From NCBI RefSeq assembly GCF_004000845.1, contig NZ_BIMA01000001.1, positions 124,001 to 188,000 of the forward strand: DNA of 64,000 nt, in the 5' to 3' direction. Below, piece by piece: positions 8,996-17,785 of this stretch. Positions within the stretch are counted from its first letter, which is position 1, and each line of letters starts with the position of its first letter. Below the pieces are notes generated by a model. It saw only the letters and a program-made list of their open reading frames with translations. It was not told where the DNA came from and made no database searches. A program made the translations under genes and the position numbers. This DNA is from Paenibacillus koleovorans NBRC 103111 (lineage in GTDB: Bacteria > Bacillota > Bacilli > Paenibacillales > NBRC-103111).

Positions 8996-11047
8996 ATGAC
9001 GGAAACTGTACTTTCCCGCTATCGTTATTGGGAGGAGCCTCGCCTGTTGGAGGCGGAAAATTATAGACCGCTCCCGGATGCTGACGATCGTGAGGTGTGG
9101 GAGGCGGTCGACGCGGAAGCGGCGGCGATGTGGCGAGAGGCGGCAGAGGCGCTGGCTGAGTATGCTTGGCCGGCGCTGCCCGCCAGCTTATACGCGGCTT
9201 ACCACCGGGAAGGCGATTTGATGGCTTATTTGCATCCGTACTGGGAACGTCGTTCGGTGCTCGGCACTTTGGTGGTTGCTGAATGTTTGGAGGGACGCGG
9301 TCGTTATATGGATGCGATTATGAACGGCCTCGTCTGCATCTGCGAAGAGACGACTTGGGTCGTCCCGCATCATAATCCGAGCGTCGGACGAGGAAGTGTG
9401 GAGTGTCTGCCGGCGAGCGTCGACCATAAGGTCGAGCTGGCCAGCGGGGAGACGGCGGCGCTGCTGGCGTTGGCCGTTTATTTGCTGCGCAGGCGGCTGC
9501 TGGAGACCGGAGGCGGGCGGCTCGTCGAGCGCGTGGCGGAGGAAGTGCGCGTGCGTGTGATCGACCCCTACATAAGCCGGGACGATTATTGGTGGATGGG
9601 GTTCACGGAAGCGAAGCAGCTGAACAACTGGAACCCGTGGTGCAACAGCAACGTGCTGCTCGCCTTGCTGCTGCTGGAGCCGGCCCCGGCCGCGCGCAGC
9701 CAGGGCGTGGAACGGATTGTCCGCAGCCTGGACGCATATGTGCGCCGCTTCCCGGCGGACGGGTGCTGCCAGGAAGGGCCGATGTATTGGGGCGGCTCGG
9801 GCGGGATGTTGGCTCGTTGTTTGGAGCTGTTGGGCGGGGGATTGACGGATGGCAGAGAATTGGCGGATGGCGCGAGGTCGGCGGATGGCGGGGGTTCGAC
9901 AGTCGGCCGGGGCTCGGCGGATGGCGGGGATTTGACAGTCGGCGGGAGTTCGGCGGATGGCGGGGGCGTGACGGGAGAAGGTGCTGGGGGGCATGGCGTG
10001 TTTGACGACCCCCTCATCCGCAGCATCGGCCAGTACTTCTACAAGGTGCATGTCCACGACGGCTATTTCGTCAATTTCGCCGACGGCGATGCGGTGCTGG
10101 CGATCAGCGGCAGCGCGTACACGTATGGACGGCATATCGGGGACGAGCGGCTGGTGCGGCTCGGCGCCGCAGCTCCGTTGTGCAAGCCGGAGCTGCACAA
10201 CTGGTTCTCGTTGTACCAGCATGTCCGCGACTTGCTGGACGAGAAAGTGAAGAAGCGGCTGGCCGCTTCGGCCCCCTATGTGAGGGACGCCTGGATGCCC
10301 GACAGCGGCGTGTTCGCCGTGCGGGAGCATGAGGGCCGTCCCGACGGGCTGTTCCTCGCCGCTAAGGGCGGGCATAACGGCGAGCCGCACAACCACAACG
10401 ACGTGGGCAGCTTCGTCGTCTATGCGGACGGGCAGCCGGTGCTGATCGATATCGGCACGGAGCTGTATACTTCCAAGACGTTCAGCCCGCAGCGCTATGA
10501 GTTGTGGTATTTGCAGTCGGCGTATCATAACTTGCCGACGATTCGGGGTTGGATGCAGCAGGATGGCGATCGGTTCAGAGCGCAGGATGTTCGGGCGACA
10601 TTGGGGGAGGCATGTGCCGAGCTGGAAATGGAACTGGCGAACGCCTACCCCGAGGAGGCGGGGATCACCTCTTGGCGGCGGACGCTGCGGCTGTCGCGTG
10701 AAGAGGCAAGTACTCGCGGGAGTGTCGGCGGATTTGTAACCATTGTCGACAAGTTTGATTTGCGCGAGCCTACGGAAGAGGTGGCCTACAGCTTAATTAC
10801 TCCCTGGAAGCCCGAAGCAGGAGATGACGGATCGTTCCGTCTTGCCTATTCCGACCGACGTCACGTCCTTGTTCGGTACGAAGCCCCTTCTCTTCGGTTT
10901 CGCTGTGAAGAAATGGTGTTGGCGGACGAGCGTCTTCGGCGCAATTGGGGCGATCGGCTGTACCGGGTTTTGCTAGAGGAGACGAGTACCGTTCGAGCTG
11001 GGAGCCGATCGCTTTTGATGGCGATTGATGCCAATTCACATCCATAG
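8996..11047 (+). CDS. Heparinase II/III-family polysaccharide lyase
   Basis: A 683-residue protein of the heparinase II/III family. The C-terminal beta-domain signature HNHNDVGSF is at about residues 465-473 (His465 and His467), followed by DGQPVLIDIGTELY. The N-terminal half is helical, as expected for the alpha/alpha toroid. There is no signal peptide, so it probably acts on imported oligosaccharides. Residues 284-331 are a foreign-looking tandem hexapeptide repeat, described separately. It is divergent from yesM across a 232-nt gap, with AGGAGG 11 nt before the ATG. The exact substrate (heparan-, chondroitin- or alginate-like) cannot be told by eye; the sulfatase in the locus favours a sulfated glycan. 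Confidence 0.82.
   Translation: MTETVLSRYRYWEEPRLLEAENYRPLPDADDREVWEAVDAEAAAMWREAAEALAEYAWPALPASLYAAYHREGDLMAYLHPYWERRSVLGTLVVAECLEGRGRYMDAIMNGLVCICEETTWVVPHHNPSVGRGSVECLPASVDHKVELASGETAALLALAVYLLRRRLLETGGGRLVERVAEEVRVRVIDPYISRDDYWWMGFTEAKQLNNWNPWCNSNVLLALLLLEPAPAARSQGVERIVRSLDAYVRRFPADGCCQEGPMYWGGSGGMLARCLELLGGGLTDGRELADGARSADGGGSTVGRGSADGGDLTVGGSSADGGGVTGEGAGGHGVFDDPLIRSIGQYFYKVHVHDGYFVNFADGDAVLAISGSAYTYGRHIGDERLVRLGAAAPLCKPELHNWFSLYQHVRDLLDEKVKKRLAASAPYVRDAWMPDSGVFAVREHEGRPDGLFLAAKGGHNGEPHNHNDVGSFVVYADGQPVLIDIGTELYTSKTFSPQRYELWYLQSAYHNLPTIRGWMQQDGDRFRAQDVRATLGEACAELEMELANAYPEEAGITSWRRTLRLSREEASTRGSVGGFVTIVDKFDLREPTEEVAYSLITPWKPEAGDDGSFRLAYSDRRHVLVRYEAPSLRFRCEEMVLADERLRRNWGDRLYRVLLEETSTVRAGSRSLLMAIDANSHP
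9845..9988 (+). repeat. Eight in-frame hexapeptide repeats inside the lyase gene
   Basis: The 144 bp encode eight six-residue units (TDGREL, ADGARS, ADGGGS, TVGRGS, ADGGDL, TVGGSS, ADGGGV, TGEGAG). The last units also form a 36-bp higher-order repeat starting at 9878, 9914 and 9950. It is a Gly/Asp/Ser-rich loop in the middle of an otherwise conserved enzyme. Confidence 0.9.
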
Positions 11048-11146
11048 CCGTTGGTGGAGCTCCCACATACTAGCAGGTTTTTTCGTTTTCCACTCGAATT
11101 CATAAGGTGATTCCAATATCCAATAACGGAAAAACGAGGGATTGCC

Positions 11147-12481
11147 TTGAAAAATAACGGCAGAACTACAAGAAGCAGTAAAATAACGCGGCTTGCAATC
11201 GGATTTCTCCTTTTATGGACCGCACTTGCAGGCCAGCCCTACTTCAACGTACACAAGGCGGTTGCCGCAGCTGAAGCTCAGCCTGTTTTCACCGATCTCG
11301 AGAATGCTTACGCCAAACAAGAAATAATGGCCCTCGTACAGTCCGGCGTGCTGTCCGGGTACGACGATGGAACTTTCGCGCCGAACCGCTCCTTGAGCCG
11401 TGCTGAATTAGCTAAAGTTTTGGCCAAGATCATGCATCTGGAGGAAGACCTCCACGCAGCGGCTAAGTTCCGGGATGTCCCTGTCGACAGTTGGTATGCC
11501 GGCTATGTTGGAGCGCTTGTTCGAAGCGATGTGACGAACGGCACCACCGAAATCTCCTTCAGCCCTCATGCCACAGTCAGCCGCGAAGAGTTGATCGTAT
11601 TCTTCTTACGCGCTTGGAAAATGGACCAATTGGCTTCTTCCTCATCAGCACCTCTAGCCTATAACGATTCCGCTGCGATTTCACCCTGGGCCGAAGCTTC
11701 CATTCGTGTAGCGGCTCAGATCGGAATTATTCAGGAAAAAGACAACGGTTTGGCCAAGTCGAGTCTCGCGCCTACCGCACCGGCGGAACGGCAGTTTCTT
11801 GCTCGGTTAGCTTATGAATTCAGCGTACACTATGAGCTTTATAGGGAGAAAGCGAAATCTCTAATTCAACGAGCTCCTAATTTGAATCCTGTACTAAAGC
11901 CAATCGAACCGCTTGTTTTATCCACGGGCGGGGCATCCAAGACGTACCGCGGAGAAGACTTGGCGAGCGACCCGGAATCTACCCCTCTACATATTTCATC
12001 CGCTACTTTGGATCTTCCTAAACACGCCAGAATCGAATTATCACCGGATGGGGTGTTAACGGTACATCCTATGGTTTCTGGGTACGCCAAAATTATGATT
12101 AAGATAGCCGATACCGATGGTGGAATTGTCGAGACTGAGATTAAACTGACTATTAAAACGGGCGATAACCTTCCTGCAGAAACAACTGTACACACCGTCG
12201 GCCGCTCCACCAGAACGCCTTCTTTCACATTGCTGGCCACAGACATTCGTACGACTCCTGACTACGAGGGCATGTATATCGAATCGGCCAAAGCAGCTAC
12301 GGATGGGATTGCAGCGTTAAGCGTAGAAAATGGTGCTTTGGTGATCAAACCGCTCGCAGCAGGAACTACGGCTATTACGGTTTCCATCAGAAACAAATAT
12401 GGGTTAAATACGTACAGCTTCAATCTTACCTTGGTGGAGCCCGACCCTAGTAAACAAAGACCACCAGTGCAGTCACACTAA
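11147..12481 (+). CDS. S-layer-homology domain surface protein
   Basis: A 444-residue exported protein. A signal peptide (basic start, hydrophobic segment about 16-30, cleavage near AVAAAEA) is followed by three SLH modules at about 48-90, 104-150 and 165-210, with phrases such as YDDGTFAPNRSLSRAE and FRDVPVDSWYAG. SLH modules anchor proteins to pyruvylated cell-wall polymer. The C-terminal half carries two Ig- or cadherin-like beta repeats (around PVLKPIEPLVLSTGGAS and the following segment). The start is TTG at 11147 behind GAGGG. It follows the lyase by 99 nt in the same direction but has lower GC, so it may be a separate unit. A structural or binding role is inferred. Confidence 0.85.
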   Translation: MKNNGRTTRSSKITRLAIGFLLLWTALAGQPYFNVHKAVAAAEAQPVFTDLENAYAKQEIMALVQSGVLSGYDDGTFAPNRSLSRAELAKVLAKIMHLEEDLHAAAKFRDVPVDSWYAGYVGALVRSDVTNGTTEISFSPHATVSREELIVFFLRAWKMDQLASSSSAPLAYNDSAAISPWAEASIRVAAQIGIIQEKDNGLAKSSLAPTAPAERQFLARLAYEFSVHYELYREKAKSLIQRAPNLNPVLKPIEPLVLSTGGASKTYRGEDLASDPESTPLHISSATLDLPKHARIELSPDGVLTVHPMVSGYAKIMIKIADTDGGIVETEIKLTIKTGDNLPAETTVHTVGRSTRTPSFTLLATDIRTTPDYEGMYIESAKAATDGIAALSVENGALVIKPLAAGTTAITVSIRNKYGLNTYSFNLTLVEPDPSKQRPPVQSH

Positions 12482-12484
12482 ATG

Positions 12485-12626
12485 TTTTGCGGACACAGCG
12501 GACCTTATTTCGCTCAAATGGGGCTTTACTCGAACGAATGCGGACACAGGAGTCCTTATTCCCTCGTTTCACCCTCCCAATCTTTCTTTTGAGCAAAATA
12601 AGGGTTTCTGTGTCCGCCAAAATGGC
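12485..12626. repeat. Intergenic inverted repeat with GCGGACACAG ends
   Basis: Three related segments: GCGGACACAG...CCTTATTTCGCTCAAA at the left, a second GCGGACACAG...CCTTATT at about 12540, and an inverted copy GAGCAAAATAAGG...CTGTGTCCGC at the right. Left and right arms pair over roughly 35 bp with few mismatches, so transcripts would fold into a long hairpin. No protein is encoded here. Confidence 0.75.
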
Positions 12627-12667
12627 GAAACAGGCATTTTGATCAAAAATAACGGATCTATTGTCCG

Positions 12668-13795
12668 CTAAGCAAGAGCAATCGATAAGGACCGGGTTAC
12701 TTGGATTTCATCCCCTGGCTCCCAGCAGAGAAATAGAGCTTTGTCACTTTCATCGCGGTCCTGCACTTGGATTGTGACTCGGTATCCTGTATCCTGCAAC
12801 CGAATCGTAATGGGGGAGTCCGTGTGCAGTCTGTAGGTGAACCATCTACCGGCGTGCTGCTCCCATTCGATGCGGATGGATGTCTGAGAGCCTGGAATGA
12901 CGGACGGAATCGACCCGCGGGCGCTGCTCAATCCGGCCGGCCGGAAAGCCAGCTCATACAGCTCGGGCTGATCCAGCTCTGGGACGGCAGCCAGGCCAAG
13001 GGAGAGCCGGCTGAGCAGCCAGGTGGGGGTCGCCGACCGGCCGTGGCAATGGCTCCAACGCGTGTCGAACACCTCGAGCAGCGTCGTCGCGCCTTGATCC
13101 AGCATCCACCCCCAGCACCGCCTGACCTGCTCCAGCACAAACTCCGCCTCCCCTTCCCGCCATAACGCCTGCAACGAGAAATGCTCGAAATTCGGCGTAA
13201 TAAGCCTGTCGTGACTGGCGGACGGATGCGCCAGACGCGGTGCGTCTTCACAGTTGGGGAAGCAGCTCAGCATATGCTCTTTGACGAAGAGGACCGCTCG
13301 CTGCCTTGCTTCGCCTTGGAGCATGCCGAAGAGGAGGCCGATTACATTGGCGTGATACCCGGGTGGCCTTGGATCAGGCTGTACAGCTTGGCGCTGAATG
13401 CCGGTGTCTGCCAGCGGAACAGACTTCATCAGCAGCCCCTCGACATTGAAAGCTTCGACCGGCAATGCCAGCAGCCTGGGCAGTTGAAGCGGCACGCGTT
13501 CGATATTGTCCTCTCCCAGAGGACAATAGACGATTCGCGGCTGCACCCAGCCTTCCCCGTCCAGGGGGACGCTCAAGTCCGGCTCCAGCCGTTACTCCGG
13601 ATGATCCGGCGCGAACCGTGCCGGTCCTTCCGCCAACTCCACGCCATCGATATAGAGCCGAAAAAAGCTGCAGCCAAACAGCTCCAATCGGAACAGACCC
13701 GACTGCTCAACGGTCAGCATGGCCTGGAACAACACAAACACATTTTCATCACGCGACGGCTTCGGATGCCACATACAAACCGTATTGGAGATCAT
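12668..13795 (-). pseudogene. Decayed GH78-like (alpha-L-rhamnosidase family) gene
   Basis: Two fragments in the same frame are separated by a TAA at 13592-13594. The first (13592-13795) looks like the N-terminal beta-sandwich of GH78-like proteins, with FRLYIDGVELAEGPARF and ending DHPE. The second (12668-13576 onward) ends like the end of the catalytic barrel, with TTLLEVFDTRWSHCHGRS and PTWLLSRLSLGL. Together they give only about 375 residues where 700 or more are expected, and most of the catalytic barrel is missing. The gene therefore seems to have suffered both an internal deletion and a stop codon. Family assignment is from remembered motifs. Confidence 0.65.
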
Positions 13796-13899
13796 GCCCC
13801 GCTACCTCTCAGCAATATGGTCTTGTTTTACATCGCCGCGACCGTCCCTTCCATGCTCAACATGTACAATCGCATGTACAAAATATTCATGGATTCGCT

Positions 13900-13941
13900 A
13901 TTGTGCTGAAATCGGCGCTCGGACGGGGAGTTATTACGCAA
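13900..13941. repeat. Dispersed 42-bp intergenic repeat, copy A
   Basis: This segment (core ATCGGCGCTCGGACGGG) matches 26336-26377 at 38 of 42 positions. It lies just past the phn terminator, while the other copy lies upstream of phnF. Confidence 0.8.
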
Positions 13942-13944
13942 AAC

Positions 13945-13986
13945 GGAAAACTCCCCGCCCCCGGCCCATGGCCGGAAACGGGGAGT
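13945..13986 (-). terminator. Rho-independent terminator of the phn unit
   Basis: On the minus strand ACTCCCCG..CCGGCC, a three-base loop ATG, then GGCCGG..CGGGGAGT and TTTTCCGTTTT. The stem is very GC-rich and starts 10 nt after the PHP gene stop, so it closes the whole phn unit. Confidence 0.85.
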
Positions 13987-13995
13987 CCACAAAAC

Positions 13996-14874
13996 TTAAC
14001 GCGCTTCGCGGCGGCTCAATCGCCGCTCCTCAAGTGCGTGCAGGCACTCGGTGCCTGCGTCGATGCACCCCAGCGGATACGCCGCGTTGCCGTATCCGCC
14101 GTGAAAATCGGAGCCGCCGGTCGCGACGAGCCCGTACTGCTCCGCATACCAGCGCGCCTTCTGCTCCTCGGCGCGGTTGTGCGAGGGATGCAGCGCTTCG
14201 ATGCCCTCCAGCCCGGCGGCGGCCCAGCCCTCGATCGCCTCATAGTTGTGCAGTTGACCAGGATGCGCCAACACCGCCACGCCGCCTGCGTCGCGGATAG
14301 CGCGGATCGCCTCGACCGCATCCACATACTTGAGCGGCACAAGCGCGCTGCCCGTCCGCTCCTGCTCGTCCGAGCGGCTGAACAGCTGCTTGTACAGCAC
14401 TCCGAACAGCTCCGGGCTTTGCCCGCTGTCGACAAGCGCGTGCATGATGTGCTGCTTGTACACGCACGAACCGCCTTGCGCATAGCCCAGCACCTGCTCC
14501 CACGACAACCGGTACCCCGCCTCGACGAGCCGCTGCACCATGCGAAACGAGGCTTGATGGCGCTGCTCGACGATCGGTCCGCACAGCCGCGCCAGAGCCG
14601 GATGCCCCGGCTGGATGTAGTAACCGAGAATATGCGCCCGGCGCCCGCGCTCGTAATCGTAGGCGGAGATCTCAATGCCGGGGATGATCGTGATCCCGAC
14701 CCGCTCGCCCAGCTCCATAGCTTCCTGCACGCCGAGCGTCGTGTCGTGGTCCGTAATCGCGAGATGCGAGATCCCCGCAGCCACCGCCGCCGACAGCACC
14801 TCGTTCACGGTCATCGTGTTGTCCGACGCCTTCGTATGGCAATGCAAATCGATTTTACCCGTCCCCTCCGTCAT
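13996..14874 (-). CDS. PHP-domain phosphoesterase, likely phn cyclic-phosphate hydrolase
   Basis: A 292-residue PHP-superfamily metal hydrolase. Metal ligands are visible: H11-x-H13 (DLHCHTK), DHD at 42-44 (ITDHDTT), E68 (IPGIEIS), a His in AHPGQLHN, and D-F-H in GGSDFHGG near the end. The ATG at 14874 overlaps the preceding stop as ATGA, so it is co-translated with the phn genes. Known background: a PHP enzyme of Eggerthella lenta hydrolyses 5-phosphoribosyl 1,2-cyclic phosphate, the PhnJ product, to ribose 5-phosphate and phosphate. No PhnP gene occurs here, so the same job is the best inference. A nucleoside-phosphate role of the YciV type is the alternative. Confidence 0.85.
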   Translation of the reverse strand: MTEGTGKIDLHCHTKASDNTMTVNEVLSAAVAAGISHLAITDHDTTLGVQEAMELGERVGITIIPGIEISAYDYERGRRAHILGYYIQPGHPALARLCGPIVEQRHQASFRMVQRLVEAGYRLSWEQVLGYAQGGSCVYKQHIMHALVDSGQSPELFGVLYKQLFSRSDEQERTGSALVPLKYVDAVEAIRAIRDAGGVAVLAHPGQLHNYEAIEGWAAAGLEGIEALHPSHNRAEEQKARWYAEQYGLVATGGSDFHGGYGNAAYPLGCIDAGTECLHALEERRLSRREAR

Positions 14875-15827
14875 CCGAACACCGCCGCCTTTCCAACGAA
14901 CGATCTCAGATCCTTGTACGTCTCCGACAAATAAACCCAATCCGACTCATACTTCTCGCGAATTTCGTGGATCATGTACACTTCCCGCTCGCTCTTCACC
15001 AGCTGCTGCGCGATTGTTTCCATCGGGACGAGCCCTTCGCCGATCGGCATGTGCATGTCGCCTCGGCCGAGAGGCAGAAGCTCGAATTGATTTTTTTCCG
15101 TCGAAAAGCTCGGTTTGCCGTAGTTATCGTGGATATGAAGATGGGTCACATGAGGCAAGATGGCCGCCATCTCCTGCTGCAGGTCCAAGCCGTACATGCC
15201 CATCGACAAATACAGATGACCCACGTCGAGCGCAATACCGACTCGCGGATGGTCGATCGCCGCCACCTGCTTCGCAAGCGCACCCGGCAGCACGGAATAG
15301 CAGTAATCCGGGCATTCGAGATAGGGCCGCATGTTCTCCATACCGATGTCCACATTCAACTGCTCCGCCCGATCGCCGGCCTGACGCAGGAAGGCTTCCT
15401 CTTCCTTCAGCAGCTGCTGCTTCTGCAGACTCGTGTGCAGCGGCCAAGTATGGGGGAACAAAAACTGCTCCTCGCCTACATACCGCCCCACATGGTACAC
15501 CATAACTTCTCCGCCGAGCGCCCCGGTCGCTTCCAGCGAAGCCAGGAACAGCTTCTTCTCAAAAGCCGGATCGTCCGGGCGGAACAAGTTCAGATCGAAC
15601 GGCGCATGCAAAGTATAGTGCAAATCAAAGCTTTGCAGCAGCTCGGCGTAGGCATCCAGTCGGCCGGCATCGATCTCTCCGTTCCGGATGATCTGGAGCC
15701 CGGTAATCGGGATTTCGACCGTATCGAAGCCCGCTTCGCACACCCGCGCCAATTTTTCCTTTAATCGTTCTAAACGGCTCACCGCGTCGCAGCTCATCAG
15801 ACTGACGCCGATTCCTCTAAGCTTCAA
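14871..15827 (-). CDS. TIM-barrel protein, sugar isomerase/AP-endonuclease-2 family, in the phn unit
   Basis: A 318-residue protein of the xylose-isomerase-like TIM-barrel superfamily. Typical strand ends are seen: FDTVEIPI, YTLHAPFD, MENMRPY, IALDVGHLYL, LHIHDNYG and YMIHEIRE, which supply the Glu, His and Asp metal ligands. It overlaps phnM by 11 nt at its start and the PHP gene by 4 nt at its end, so it belongs to the phn unit. No standard PhnA-P protein has this fold. It could isomerise or epimerise a ribose phosphate released from the C-P lyase pathway, but the reaction is not known to me. Confidence 0.8.
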   Translation of the reverse strand: MKLRGIGVSLMSCDAVSRLERLKEKLARVCEAGFDTVEIPITGLQIIRNGEIDAGRLDAYAELLQSFDLHYTLHAPFDLNLFRPDDPAFEKKLFLASLEATGALGGEVMVYHVGRYVGEEQFLFPHTWPLHTSLQKQQLLKEEEAFLRQAGDRAEQLNVDIGMENMRPYLECPDYCYSVLPGALAKQVAAIDHPRVGIALDVGHLYLSMGMYGLDLQQEMAAILPHVTHLHIHDNYGKPSFSTEKNQFELLPLGRGDMHMPIGEGLVPMETIAQQLVKSEREVYMIHEIREKYESDWVYLSETYKDLRSFVGKAAVFG

Positions 15828-17037
15828 TGCGCTCGGCCCCTCTCACCGACAAGGCGGTCGGTTCCGTACCGGATATATAGTCCATCTGGCAGACGACTTG
15901 CCCGCGGACGATCACCTTCTCGATGACCGGGAACGAGGCCGTCTCCCGAACGATCAGCAGATCGGCTTCCTTGCCGACCTCGATCGAACCTTGGTCTCGA
16001 TCGGTCCGCAGCGCCCGCGCCGGATTCAGCGACACCATGTTGACCGCCTCCACGATGCCGAGCCCTTGCTTGTGCAGCAGGAAAACGGCTCGCAGCATCG
16101 CTGGCGGATAATAGTCCGAGCACAAAATGTCCACAACGCCGGCCCGGATCGCTTCCTGAGCGGACAAATTGTTGCTGTGCGAGCGGCCGAGCATGACGTT
16201 CGGCGCGCCCATCACCACGAACAGCCCGCGCCGCTTCGCCTCGACGGCGATCTCGAGATCGATGGGGAACTCGCTGATGGTGCCGCGCCAAGCTTGCACC
16301 TGATCCAGCTTCTCCATCGTGTCATCGTCATGGGAAGCTAGCGGAATCCCTCGCTCAAAGGCGAAATCGGCCAACCGCTGCAGCTCGGCGACGCCTACCT
16401 TCGGTCGGCTGCGCCGTTCCGCGAGAATGGCGTCGACTTCCTCCTCCGTCTTCTTTTGCCGCTCCATGATGAACTTTTTCTGCACGTCGGTGTTCCGATA
16501 CTGGCCTTGCCCCGGGGTATGATCCATAAACGAAATTTGATCGACTAGCCCGTTCGCAATGAATTCCTCCACATAGGGAGGAGCGGTATCATTCGTGATT
16601 TCCACCCGGACGTGAACGCGATGATGGATCATATGCTCCTGCCGGCGCAGTTCGTTCAGCCTCCGGACGGTTTCCAGCACATTGTGATTTTTGCGCGCTT
16701 CGTTGCTGGTGTTGTCTCCCCACATGCTGAGGGAATGATAGATCGTCGTGACGCCTTGGCCGACCAGCTTCCGCTCCAGTTCCCGGTAGGAAAAGTCAAG
16801 AGCGAACCGGCTCGTCGGGCGAGGCTGCATCTCATGCTCGATCGCATCGCTGTGCGTATCGAGCATGCCGGGCAGCACCCAGCAGCCGCTTGCGTCGATC
16901 GTCGTGGAGGAAATCGATCCCGCTGCATAAGGACGAATGTCCGCAATCCGGCCTTCTTCGACGACAACCGTCCCATTCTCGATCACTCCGGAAGGCGTCA
17001 CTATGCGCCCGCCGCGAATCGTTGCATTCCCTTTCAT
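15817..17037 (-). CDS. phnM: PhnM, alpha-D-ribose 1-methylphosphonate 5-triphosphate diphosphatase
   Basis: A 406-residue amidohydrolase-superfamily protein that removes pyrophosphate from ribose 1-phosphonate 5-triphosphate before C-P cleavage. The beta-domain start IRGGRIVTPSG and the metal-site phrase PGMLDTHSDAIEHEM (H62, D64) are typical of PhnM, as are FMDHTPGQGQY, SHDDD and DILCSDYYP. AGGAGG is 8 nt before the ATG. It follows phnL by 12 nt. Confidence 0.95.
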   Translation of the reverse strand: MKGNATIRGGRIVTPSGVIENGTVVVEEGRIADIRPYAAGSISSTTIDASGCWVLPGMLDTHSDAIEHEMQPRPTSRFALDFSYRELERKLVGQGVTTIYHSLSMWGDNTSNEARKNHNVLETVRRLNELRRQEHMIHHRVHVRVEITNDTAPPYVEEFIANGLVDQISFMDHTPGQGQYRNTDVQKKFIMERQKKTEEEVDAILAERRSRPKVGVAELQRLADFAFERGIPLASHDDDTMEKLDQVQAWRGTISEFPIDLEIAVEAKRRGLFVVMGAPNVMLGRSHSNNLSAQEAIRAGVVDILCSDYYPPAMLRAVFLLHKQGLGIVEAVNMVSLNPARALRTDRDQGSIEVGKEADLLIVRETASFPVIEKVIVRGQVVCQMDYISGTEPTALSVRGAERIEA

Positions 17038-17049
17038 CGTAAACGCCTC

Positions 17050-17769
17050 CTAGGGGGTGGACTGTACAAGAACCGGATTGCCGAGGGCGCTCATGTCCAG
17101 GATGCGGTCGGCCACTTTGCCCATCACATCCCAGTCGTGAAACACCCCGATCATCGTAGTCCCTTCTTGCTTCATTTCTCTCAAAATCGCGAGCACCCGC
17201 TGCTTCGTCTCGTTGTCGAGCGAAGCGGTAGGCTCGTCGAGAATCATAAGCCGCGGCCGGACCACGAAAGCCCGGGCCAAGTTCACCCGCTGCTGCTCCC
17301 CGCCGCTGAATGTGGCCGGATACGCCTGCCAAAGCGATTCCGGGATGTTCAGCCGGGCGAGCAGCTCCTTCGCCGCAAACCGGGCGTTCTCGAGCGAGAA
17401 GCCTTTCGGCAGCAGCCGCTCCGCTACGACATCGAGCGCGGAGATGCGGGGAATCACTTTCAGAAACTGCGAGACGTAGCTGATTTCATGCAGACGCAGG
17501 TGCGTGATTTGACGTTCGGTCGCTTGCGCGAGATCGATCTGCCCGTACAGCGCCGAGTCGTACCAAACCTCGCCGGCTGTCGGCAAGTAGGTACGGTACA
17601 AGCATTTCAGCACCGAAGACTTGCCGATGCCGCTCGGTCCGGCGATACCCATGAATTGGCCTTTGTCGACATGGAACGATAAATCCGTGAACGGATTGAC
17701 TTTCATTTCGTGAGAGAGCGACAGCTCGAATTGTTTGCTGAGGCCGATTGCGCGTAGCATGCGATTCAC
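17050..17769 (-). CDS. phnL: PhnL, ABC-type ATPase of the C-P lyase system
   Basis: A 239-residue ABC ATPase without membrane segments. Walker A GPSGIGKSS, signature FSGGEQQR, Walker B LMILDEPTAS and the H-loop GVFHDWDV are present. PhnL is required with PhnG-H-I to couple phosphonate to the purine nucleotide sugar. The start is either GTG at 17769 or ATG at 17760; both are close to GGAAAG and neither is clearly better. It follows phnK by 16 nt. Confidence 0.93.
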   Translation of the reverse strand: MNRMLRAIGLSKQFELSLSHEMKVNPFTDLSFHVDKGQFMGIAGPSGIGKSSVLKCLYRTYLPTAGEVWYDSALYGQIDLAQATERQITHLRLHEISYVSQFLKVIPRISALDVVAERLLPKGFSLENARFAAKELLARLNIPESLWQAYPATFSGGEQQRVNLARAFVVRPRLMILDEPTASLDNETKQRVLAILREMKQEGTTMIGVFHDWDVMGKVADRILDMSALGNPVLVQSTP

Positions 17770-17785
17770 CGCTTTCCGTTGGATT

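Noticed and set aside
11051-11085. Terminator between lyase and SLH genes
   Set aside because: GGAGCTCC is a short palindrome without a workable loop, and the T run is 12 nt away.
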